From positions 124,001 through 188,000 of the forward strand of contig NZ_SRHV01000006.1 in assembly GCF_004698125.1 (NCBI RefSeq): a DNA stretch of 64,000 nucleotides, in the 5' to 3' direction. Source of the stretch: Halosimplex halophilum. Its GTDB lineage: Archaea > Halobacteriota > Halobacteria > Halobacteriales > Haloarculaceae. The notes under the pieces are model-generated. The model made no database searches and was not told the DNA's origin. It saw nothing but the letters and a program-made list of their open reading frames with translations. Each line of letters opens with the position of its first letter. Within the stretch, counting starts at the first letter, position 1. Shown here piece by piece: positions 50,695 to 58,575 of this stretch. The position numbers were made by a program, and so were the translations under genes.

Positions 50695-52923
50695 ATGACA
50701 AGAGACGAGATCGCCGAGCACGAGCGCAGATCGTTCCTGAAGTCGATGGCGGCGGTGTCCGCGGGGGCAGCGGTCCCGGCCGCGCCGGCCAGTGCCCGGT
50801 CGTCGCTGGACGAATACCACGAGACGCTCCGGGCCGACCTCACGGGGAGCCAGGGGCTCCCCGAGGGGGAGTTCGTGTACGCCACGACCGAGGAGGGGGC
50901 ACTGGAGGCGTTCTCGCTCCAGGGCGGCGAGAACGGGTCCGAGTCGGAGATCGACGTGACAGCCGAGGGTGTCCCGATCACGGTGGCCGACCGGGTCGAG
51001 ATCACCGAGGCGCCGGCGAACGCCTACTCCTACACGTACAAGGCGAACGTCCAGGACCGGTCGTTCGGCGAGGGGGACCTGCTCCTGGCGGTCGCGTACC
51101 TCCGGGGGGTCGACGCCGCGGGGGAAGACACCTCCCCCCGGACCCAGGCGGGGTTCAAGTGGCAGTACACGAACCCCGACGGGAGCACGGGCTACTCGGC
51201 CAACATGGTCGCCAGCTCCGCGAACGTCTCGCCGGGGTCGGACTGGGAGCGGTACTACTTTGTCGTCGACGTGGGCGCCAAGCCCGACGGGTCGGAGTTC
51301 CAGCCCTACGTGGAGTTCTGGACGGGGTTCGCCGAGCAGACGGTCGACTTCGGCGGGCTGGCGCTGGTCGACTACAGCGACACCGACGCCACGGTCGAGG
51401 ACCTCAACGAGGCGCTGGTCTCCTACGACTACGAGGGACGCGCCGAGGACGCCCAGTGGCGCCGGGAGGCCAGCGAGCGGATCGAGGAGATCCGCAAGGC
51501 CGACCTCGAAGTCGAAGTCGTCGGCCCGGACGGCGACCCGGTCGAAGGGGCGACCGTCGACGTGTCCATGCGGGAACACGCGTTCGACTTCGGGGGCGAG
51601 TTCACGCTGTCGCAGATCGGCGACCGGTGGGACTCGGAACTCGCGGAGACCTACCGTGAGAAACACCTGGAGAACTTCAACAAGGCCGCGCTCACGAACG
51701 GGCTGAAGGTCTCGCCCTGGAACGGGGAGTGGGGGGAGGCGGTCAACCGGGAGACCGCGACGCGGGCCGTCCGGTGGCTGCTGGACAACGACGTGCCGAC
51801 CCGCGGGCACGCGTTGGTCTGGGAGGAGTGGGGCTGGATGAACGTCGACCCCGACGGCTCCGACGAGGAGATCGACGAGCAGGTCACCGAGCGGATCCGG
51901 AACCGGGCCTCGGCGTTCCGGGGCGACCTCCCGGAGTGGGACATGCACAACCACCCGATCTGGCAGTCGAACATCCGCGACCAGATCGGCCCGGAGCACG
52001 CCCTCGAGTGGTGGGAGACGGCCCATGACGCCGCGCCCGACGCCCAGATGTACGTCAACGAGATGAACGTCGTCGCGGGCAGCAGCTACCGGGACCCCTA
52101 CGACGAGTACATCTCGTGGCTGATGGAAAACGACGCCGGCGTCGAGGGGATCGGGTTCATGGGTCACTTCGACATCACCGCCCTGACCCCGCCGGAGGAG
52201 CTGCTGTCGGTGTTCGACCGGTTCGGCGAGCACGGCGTCCCGCTGCAGATCACGGAGTTCGACGTGCAGATGGACACCCGGGACAACGAGGCCAAGGTCG
52301 CCGCCCAGGCTGACTACGTCCGGGACGTGCTGACGGCGGCGTTCAGCCACGAGGCCGTCGAGGGGGTCATGTCGTGGTGTCTCTGGGACGAGGACGGCGA
52401 CCCCCGGCGGTACTACGGCGAGGACTGGGAACTGCGCCCGCACGGCGAGGAGTACCAGCGGCTGGTCTTCGACGAGTGGTGGACCGAGGAGTCGGCCGAA
52501 ACCGACGGCGACGGGACGTACTCGACCCGCGCGTTCGAGGGGGCCTACGAGGTCACCGCCGCCGACGGCGACCGGTCGAAGACGGTCACGACGACGGTCG
52601 CGGCCGACGGCGAGACGGTCGAGATCGCGCTGGAGGAGCGGTCGGACGCCGGGACGGCGACCGAAACCGACTCGTCCGGTCCGGCCTCGGCCGCCGACAC
52701 GACCACGTCTCCGCCCACCGGCGCGGCTACGAGCGGCGACCGCACGGCCACGGGCGGCGACGGTGCGACCGAGGCGTCCGCGGCCGGGGACGGCGACGCC
52801 GCGACGGACACGCCCACGTCCGGGAGCGGTGCGCTGCCGGGTTCGGGCGCCGTCGCCGGCCTCGCCGGGCTGGCGGGACTCGCCGGCTACGGGCTCTCGC
52901 GGCGGACCGAAGACGACGAGTAG
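50695..52923 (+). CDS. Secreted GH10-type protein with altered acid/base residue
   Basis: 742 residues. Tat signal EHERRSFLKSMAAVSAGAA; residues ~40-230 are a beta-rich carbohydrate-binding-like domain; ~270-560 is a GH10 TIM barrel (FDFGGEFTLSQ, FNKAALTNGLKVSPWNGEW, TRGHALVWEEWGW, YVNEMNVV, PLQITEFDVQMD, GVMSWCLWDEDGDP). The nucleophile Glu521 in ITEFDV is intact, but the acid/base motif, WDxxNE in active xylanases, reads WDMHNH: His420 replaces Glu. Residues ~575-635 are a small beta module, then a Thr/Ser/Ala/Gly-rich stalk and a C-terminal helix (AVAGLAGLAGLAGYGLSRR) anchor it. It could be a xylan-binding protein, an enzyme using another acid, or one for a different beta-glycan. Confidence 0.85.
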   Translation: MTRDEIAEHERRSFLKSMAAVSAGAAVPAAPASARSSLDEYHETLRADLTGSQGLPEGEFVYATTEEGALEAFSLQGGENGSESEIDVTAEGVPITVADRVEITEAPANAYSYTYKANVQDRSFGEGDLLLAVAYLRGVDAAGEDTSPRTQAGFKWQYTNPDGSTGYSANMVASSANVSPGSDWERYYFVVDVGAKPDGSEFQPYVEFWTGFAEQTVDFGGLALVDYSDTDATVEDLNEALVSYDYEGRAEDAQWRREASERIEEIRKADLEVEVVGPDGDPVEGATVDVSMREHAFDFGGEFTLSQIGDRWDSELAETYREKHLENFNKAALTNGLKVSPWNGEWGEAVNRETATRAVRWLLDNDVPTRGHALVWEEWGWMNVDPDGSDEEIDEQVTERIRNRASAFRGDLPEWDMHNHPIWQSNIRDQIGPEHALEWWETAHDAAPDAQMYVNEMNVVAGSSYRDPYDEYISWLMENDAGVEGIGFMGHFDITALTPPEELLSVFDRFGEHGVPLQITEFDVQMDTRDNEAKVAAQADYVRDVLTAAFSHEAVEGVMSWCLWDEDGDPRRYYGEDWELRPHGEEYQRLVFDEWWTEESAETDGDGTYSTRAFEGAYEVTAADGDRSKTVTTTVAADGETVEIALEERSDAGTATETDSSGPASAADTTTSPPTGAATSGDRTATGGDGATEASAAGDGDAATDTPTSGSGALPGSGAVAGLAGLAGLAGYGLSRRTEDDE

Positions 52924-52968
52924 CGCCGGGGACCGATTCGACGCGGATGATGATCGAATATTAACATA

Positions 52969-52978
52969 ATTTTTATCA
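52969..52978 (+). promoter_or_regulatory. TATA-like box of the second binding-protein gene
   Basis: AATTTTTATC-type AT-rich box about 30 nt before the ATG at 53004, within an A/T run after the GH10-type gene. Confidence 0.5.
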
Positions 52979-53003
52979 ATCCGTCTCGAATGGAGTGTGA
53001 CGT

Positions 53004-55133
53004 ATGCGAGACAGTGACAACGGAAGCGGGCGGAGCGTATCACGTCGCCGGTACGCGCAGATACTGGCCGGAATGGGCGTCGCCGGGCTGGCGGGCTGTC
53101 CGAGCGGCGGCGGGGACGGGACGCCGACCAGCGGCGGGGGCGGGGACACCGACACGCCCGGGGGCGACGGCGAGGACGACGAAGCGACGCCCACGTCGGC
53201 CGACGAGACCGCCACGGCGCGCGAACCGGCGACGGACACGCTGTCGTACGCCGTGTTGAACTCGCCGAGCGTGTTCGACTGGAACGCCTGGACGCCCCAG
53301 GACAACGCGGCGGGCGACGAGATGATGAAGGAGCTGACGGGGCTCCGGAACGTCCACACGCGGGAAGTCCACATGAGCGGCGTGACGCTGCCGGCGCCGC
53401 ACAAGCCCGACCGGGAGGAGATCGAGGTCATGACCTGGTTCGAGAGCCAGGAGGTCGAGCCGCCGTTCGACTGGTGGCACGACCTCGACGACCGGGCGCG
53501 GTTCTGGAACGGCGACCCCTACGACGCGGTCACCCGGGAGAAACACGACCACGTGAACTTCTTCCAGGCCGGGAACAAGTTCACCGAGGGCGCGACGTTC
53601 AATTCCGAGGCCGAGTCTCAGTGGCGGTACCACGGCTGGTTCGACAAGGGCGAGGTCCCCGAACAGGATCCCAGCCCGCAGGCCCGCCAGGTCATCGCGG
53701 CCGCGGCCTACGAGCTGCAGCTCTCGGCGATGATGCACCCCGACTTCACGGACCCGTACATCGAGCGCTATCAGGACGCGGGCAACGCCGACCAGAGCCA
53801 GTCGATCACCGACGACCTGCAGAGCGACCGGATCCCGCTCCAGGAGCTCGCCGTCGAGGAGGGCAACGGCTGGGGCTCGGGGATGTACGTCCTCGAGACC
53901 ATGGACGACGTGGGGTCGGAGAGCATGATACTCCACAAGGACGAGGACCACCCCAACGCCGACAACACCAACGTCGAGAAGCTGGAGATCCTGTGGGCAT
54001 CCGGCGACCGCCTGCAGACGCTCCAGACCAACGGCGCGGTCGACTTCAACGCCGGCGCGGTCACGCCCAGCGGGTCGATGAACCGCGAGACGCTCCCGGA
54101 CCACATGCAGGAGGTGACCCGCTTCCTCGACGCGGTCGCGGGCCACGTCTGGAAGCTCAACATGCGCGACGAACACCTCCAGAACCTCTGGGTGCGCCGC
54201 GCGCTGGTCGAGGCCATCGACTGGGAAGCCGTCGCCGCCAACGGCTGGGGCGAGGAGTCGTCGATCGTCACCGAACACGACACGTTCCTGCTGGACGCCC
54301 AGTCCGAGAGCACGTTCTCCGACGAGTTCCTCGACCAGCTGCACACCTACTCCCGCGAGCAGAACCTCGAAAACGCCAACGAGTACATGCGGCGGGCGGG
54401 CTACAGCAAGGAGGGCGACCAGTGGGTCGACCCGTCGGGCAACCCCGCCGAGATCGACCTGATGCAACACTCCGGCGGGACGGGCTACGTCCAGGGCTGT
54501 CAGACGGTCCGGGCGAACCTCGCCAACTGGGGCTTCGGCGTCAACTTCAGCACGGTGAACTACTCGACGTGGTCGAACAACATGGACCCCAACAGCGGGC
54601 TCAACTACGACTCGACCATCTTCTGGGCCGGGACGAACAACGTCTTCGGCTACTACACCGACCGCGGCGCGTGGTGGGGCGAGACGCTGCTGGGCGGCAG
54701 TCCCACCGCCGAGTCGCCCTACCGGCTCACCGAGGACGACGACTACGACACCCAGGGCCGGCCCGTCCACTGCGAGATCCCCAGCGAGGTCGGCTCCATC
54801 GAGGCGCCCGACCAGGCCGGGCTCGAACCGGACCTGGAGAACGGCGAGGAGGTCGACATGTTCGAGGTCGTCCAGAAGATCCAGCAGCCGGGCAACTCCG
54901 AGGAGGAACTCATGGAGCTGTACCGCACCTGCGCCCGGTGGTACAACTTCTACCTCCCGAACTTCGTGTTCCGCCAGGGGCTCTCCGGCGCCTGGGGCAA
55001 CGTCCGGGACTTCGACTGGCCCCCCGCTGACAACAGGGCGCTGGACTTCAAGCGCGCCGGGGTCGTCGACGCCTCCGTCCTCGGCGGCGTGACCCAGGCC
55101 AGCTACGACACCGAGTTCCAGCCGCCGGAGTGA
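53004..55133 (+). CDS. Orphan ABC substrate-binding lipoprotein (SBP_bac_5 type)
   Basis: 709 residues. Tat motif SRRRYAQILAG and lipobox LAGC, then a Gly/Asp/Thr linker to ~residue 70 and a family-5 binding domain (RNVHTREVHMSGVTLPAPHK, FWNGDPYDAVTREKHDHVNF, LWVRRALVEAIDWEAVAANG, GYVQGCQTVRANLANWGFGV). It is distantly like the binding protein at 24429. No permease or ATPase gene follows; it lies 80 bp after the GH10-type gene on the same strand, so it probably captures the products of that protein and may share the permeases of the 19.5-23.9 kb importer. Substrate is inferred only. Confidence 0.87.
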   Translation: MRDSDNGSGRSVSRRRYAQILAGMGVAGLAGCPSGGGDGTPTSGGGGDTDTPGGDGEDDEATPTSADETATAREPATDTLSYAVLNSPSVFDWNAWTPQDNAAGDEMMKELTGLRNVHTREVHMSGVTLPAPHKPDREEIEVMTWFESQEVEPPFDWWHDLDDRARFWNGDPYDAVTREKHDHVNFFQAGNKFTEGATFNSEAESQWRYHGWFDKGEVPEQDPSPQARQVIAAAAYELQLSAMMHPDFTDPYIERYQDAGNADQSQSITDDLQSDRIPLQELAVEEGNGWGSGMYVLETMDDVGSESMILHKDEDHPNADNTNVEKLEILWASGDRLQTLQTNGAVDFNAGAVTPSGSMNRETLPDHMQEVTRFLDAVAGHVWKLNMRDEHLQNLWVRRALVEAIDWEAVAANGWGEESSIVTEHDTFLLDAQSESTFSDEFLDQLHTYSREQNLENANEYMRRAGYSKEGDQWVDPSGNPAEIDLMQHSGGTGYVQGCQTVRANLANWGFGVNFSTVNYSTWSNNMDPNSGLNYDSTIFWAGTNNVFGYYTDRGAWWGETLLGGSPTAESPYRLTEDDDYDTQGRPVHCEIPSEVGSIEAPDQAGLEPDLENGEEVDMFEVVQKIQQPGNSEEELMELYRTCARWYNFYLPNFVFRQGLSGAWGNVRDFDWPPADNRALDFKRAGVVDASVLGGVTQASYDTEFQPPE

Positions 55134-56448
55134 GCCCGTCGCGAGCCGCCGCGAATCGACGCTGAGCCGATCGAATTTTCGCTGTGTCACCTCGCCGCCG
55201 AGGCGTCACCTGCCGGTCCCCGACCCATCGGAACCGTCGAGACGCCGACACGGCCGCGTTCCGGCGCGGACAGCAGTCGCGAGCGAACCGCGCGACGCCT
55301 CGATAGCCCTCCCGCGGGGCAGCGATACAGACCGGAGGCCACGTCCGGTCGCCGCCCCTGATTCGCCCCGAAACGTCTGATTCGGCGATCGGGACCGTTC
55401 GGCGATCGACGCCTCGCTTCCCGAGTCCGACTGTCCGCCTAGACCGAACCGCCCTCCACAGCGTCCCCCACGTCAACGAGTAACACAAGCTTTCCACTAT
55501 CGCTGGAATGCGCTCATAGCGGGAACGTCCGTTGTGATCCTCCGACAGCGTCGAGGTCGAGCACAGCGACAGTTCATACCGGTACCTCTCCACACAGATC
55601 CCGGCGGGAATAGATTACAGACATAATACTGGAATTTCGGGAGAGAATCCAGTAATGATGGAACCACGCAGGCGGCTCGTCCCGCCACTCCGGGAGCCCA
55701 ACCGCCGTGAACCCTCGACCCGCGTTGTCCACAGAGTTACCAAATCGACAGTATATATTTGATTCCTATCTTTCTGGGTCTGTCGAGGCGGGCCGAACGC
55801 CCGTAATCGAGTCGGGAACGGCGCACGAGGGGCGACGGCGAGGTCGAGACCAGAACGCCACTCAAAGCGGCCTGCACCCGTCGGATATCCGTTCCCCGAT
55901 CTCGGCCGACCGGGTGGCGCTGACCGTCCATCGAACGGTCGAAGCCGTGGACACTCGTCCGTCGAAAACGGACATAGTTCGGGAGAGGTGGAAAATATCG
56001 ACATTTCCCCGAGATCAACAGGAGATCGGATTTTCCCGGAGGGACCAGTTCCACCGACCGAAGAGGACGAACACGGTCAGTAAAGACGTTTATTCTGACT
56101 ATAATAGAGAATCAAAATGTATCGTATGTTTCGTCGATCCCCGTGAATTCGAATCCGAGCGAAGAGTCGGGGGCGCCGACTGGGGCGGGAGATGCGTCTC
56201 CCGGCTGGCGCCGTAACGCGCGATAGCGGACGGTTCGACTCCCGGGCGAACGTCAGTCCGGTCTCACCGTGAAGGGGCGGGAACTCGCCCCTCACGTCAG
56301 TCCTGTGGCCGGGATACTCTCCCCGTGTCTGCCCCGATCGCGAGCGCGGATCGATCCCCCGGTGTCAAACTCCACGGGACGACCGACGAGCCTCCCGGCT
56401 CGCCACTCGTTGCGGGGGAGTCACCGACCGCCTCGTCGAGTCGCGCCG
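55134..56448. other. 1.3-kb intergenic region with no recognisable gene
   Basis: Open frames in this stretch are short, mutually overlapping and match no family I know. It contains the second bipartite element at 55613-55634, an inverted ATCCAGTAAT at 55648-55657, and AT-rich tracts near 55755 and 56085-56125 that could be promoters or decayed sequence. A remnant of a lost gene cannot be excluded. Confidence 0.5.
55613..55634 (+). promoter_or_regulatory. Bipartite element GATTACAG-N7-ACTGGAA, copy 2
   Basis: Same blocks and spacing as the element at 32293-32314. About 14 nt further on lies ATCCAGTAAT, the ACTGGA block inverted, so the site may extend into a dyad. Confidence 0.45.
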
Positions 56449-56586
56449 TCAGGCCGTCGGTGATCCGGCCGACTCGTAGCCTGCGGTGGCGGTCAGCGAC
56501 CGGGAGCCGCACTTGCTGCACTCCGGAGCTTCGAGGTCGGTGACCTGCTGTACGTGCTGGCAGTCCTCACAGACGACTTCGCGCAT
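56449..56586 (-). CDS. 45-residue zinc-ribbon microprotein
   Basis: Too short for ordinary gene calling. The frame reads MREVVCEDCQHVQQVTDLEA, then PECSKCGSRSLTATAGYESA and GSPTA. Two C-x-x-C knuckles (CEDC and CSKC) separated by 14 residues make a compact zinc ribbon of the kind common among haloarchaeal small proteins, several of which affect motility or stress in genetic screens. Support comes from the four ordered Cys residues and the palindrome CCCCCTTGAAGGGGG centred 28 nt before the ATG, where the TATA element should be. Its partner or target is unknown. Confidence 0.72.
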   Translation of the reverse strand: MREVVCEDCQHVQQVTDLEAPECSKCGSRSLTATAGYESAGSPTA

Positions 56587-56606
56587 GGCTACACCACTGT
56601 CTCAGA

Positions 56607-56621
56607 CCCCCTTGAAGGGGG
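56607..56621. promoter_or_regulatory. Perfect palindrome CCCCCTTGAAGGGGG at a promoter
   Basis: Exact 7-bp arms around one central G. It is centred ~28 nt before the ATG of the zinc-ribbon gene, so it overlaps the expected TBP/TFB site and could act as a repressor operator. Confidence 0.5.
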
Positions 56622-57021
56622 AACGACGTTGCCCGGATTCCGGACAGTTCGAACCGTCCCACCCGGCGATGGGGACCTCATAATCCGGCGAGAGACGCGC
56701 GGAAGGTGCCGTTGCGGGACCGCGCCTGTTTCGACGAGGAGGAGCGCTCTACGGTTCGATATCGGTGCCATAGGAAGTGATTTTCCGCCGGTAATTTCCG
56801 GTTTCGAGGGTCGGGGCGCAGGCTAGCGGGACACCGTCTGAGCGCGGTGATCGCGACAGCGCCGGCCCGGGAGCGAACGGGAGTAAGATCGTGCTTCGGT
56901 CGACGGAGCGGTCGGGACGGCGGTCGTTCACCGGAAACGCGGTGTGGGGCCGGGCCGAGATCCGGACGAGGATCTCCAGGGGAACGTATTTGTGGACCGA
57001 TGCGCAGTAGTCGGTAATCAG

Positions 57022-58383
57022 ATGGCAGTGCTGGACGACCTCTCGGGGTTCGAGTTCGAGGACCTGATGGAGGACGTGTTCCGGAACCTCGGGTACGAGC
57101 GGGTGCGCCAGGCGTCGAAGACCGCCGACGAGGGGCGGGACATCCTGATGGAGGAGGTCGTGGACGGGCGTCGCCGGGCCGTCATCGTCGAGTGCAAGCA
57201 CACGGAGTCGGTCGGGCGCCCGGTCGTCCAGAAGCTCCACTCGGCGATCGCGACGTTCGAGTTCGACGGGCCGAAACGCGGGATGGTCGTCACGACGGGC
57301 CGGTTCACCGGGCCCGCCGAGGCGTACGCGGCCGACCTCCGGGAGCGGGACGACCCCTATCCCATCGAACTCGTCGACGGCACCGACCTGCGTGAGATCG
57401 CCGAGGAGGTCGGACTCGACCTGTACAACGGGCGGATCGAGATCCTCTGCGACGAGACGCTGCGGCCGTTCGACCCCGCGGGCGGCGTGCACCGGCCGGT
57501 CGAGACCGCGCTGCGGGACGTCGAGAACCTCGACCCGGCGACGCTGCCGCGGCCCCACGCCGAGGTGACCTTCCGGCCGGTGGTGTCGGTCACCGCCGAC
57601 GCCGACGCCGTGTTCGAAACGTCGGTCGGGGTGATCCACCGCGTCGACGACCGGACGACGCTCGTCGTCCACGCCGACCGCGGGCACCCGGAGGTCGCGG
57701 GCGGGACCGTCGCCCGACTCGTCGAGAACAACTCCCACGCGCGGGTCGACCTGGACGACGAGTTAGTCGAAGCGTTCGACGCCGTGACCGAGCGTCGGTT
57801 CGGCCAGACGGAGACGGAGTACAGGGAGTGGGCCGTCGAGCGCCTGTGCGAGCGGTACGCGACGACGGTCACCTACACCGGCGACAACAACGTGACCTAC
57901 GAGAAGACCTGCGAGCCCAACCAGTCGGACATCTCCGTCCGCGCCATCGACCCGGTGTACCTCCCGCAGGTCCGCCAGACCGTCGAGTCGGGCGAGTACA
58001 CGTACCCGCTGGAGTACTACGCGGCCGGGCCTTCCCGGGCCACGATCGAAGACGGGATCCATCGCTGCGTCCACTGCGAGACGGCGGGCGACGACGAGAC
58101 CTACACCTACTGCGAGAACTGCGGGAGCATCAGCTGTCCGAGCCACGTCAGGACCGAACGCCTGGAGGGCGAGCCGGTGTGTACGGGCTGTGCCGTCACC
58201 GGGCGGTTCGCGCTGAAGACGAAGTACTTCTACGACGAGGCAAACCGCGAGGCCTTCCGCGAGGAGTACGAGGCCATGCCGGTCCACGAGAAGGCACAGG
58301 AGAACGTGCCCCTGGTCGTCGGCGCCGTGGCGACGGCGCTGCTGGCGTTCGTGGCACTCGTCGTCTCGACCGGGCTGGTCTGA
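57022..58383 (+). CDS. Mrr-like endonuclease-fold protein with zinc fingers and C-terminal helix
   Basis: 453 residues. Residues ~8-120 show the Mrr_cat PD-(D/E)xK nuclease core: EFEDLMEDVFRNLGYERVRQ, EGRDILMEE (Asp40), VIVECKH (Glu57, Lys59) and VVQKLHSAI (Gln70). Mrr-type nucleases cut modified or foreign DNA. The middle region (~130-330) is unassigned. Residues ~355-410 contain paired Cys/His knuckles (CVHCETAGDDETYTYCENCG, SCPSHV, CTGCAV), and the last ~30 residues are a hydrophobic helix (LVVGAVATALLAFVALVVST). A membrane-tethered nuclease is unusual. MAVLDDLSG is the start; the open frame upstream lacks similarity. It is probably a defence or DNA-processing gene unrelated to pectin. Confidence 0.85.
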   Translation: MAVLDDLSGFEFEDLMEDVFRNLGYERVRQASKTADEGRDILMEEVVDGRRRAVIVECKHTESVGRPVVQKLHSAIATFEFDGPKRGMVVTTGRFTGPAEAYAADLRERDDPYPIELVDGTDLREIAEEVGLDLYNGRIEILCDETLRPFDPAGGVHRPVETALRDVENLDPATLPRPHAEVTFRPVVSVTADADAVFETSVGVIHRVDDRTTLVVHADRGHPEVAGGTVARLVENNSHARVDLDDELVEAFDAVTERRFGQTETEYREWAVERLCERYATTVTYTGDNNVTYEKTCEPNQSDISVRAIDPVYLPQVRQTVESGEYTYPLEYYAAGPSRATIEDGIHRCVHCETAGDDETYTYCENCGSISCPSHVRTERLEGEPVCTGCAVTGRFALKTKYFYDEANREAFREEYEAMPVHEKAQENVPLVVGAVATALLAFVALVVSTGLV

Positions 58384-58575
58384 GCGAACCGTCCGTCGCG
58401 ATACGCGGTTCCGAACGAACGACGGAGGCGCCTGCGCTGGCGCGCCCCTCGGAGCCGTATGTAACAAACGCGTTCGCTCTCCCGAGTATCGTTACAGAAG
58501 ACAGTACGGAAGCAGTCCTCCAGTCGGCGGATCTCGGGGATAGCCGCTGCGAGGGCGCCGCCGAAACGACGGCGG

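Noticed and set aside
55048-56216. Several 70-180 residue open frames on both strands
   Set aside because: No family resemblance, overlapping each other, and rich in Arg/Ser as expected for non-coding GC-rich DNA.
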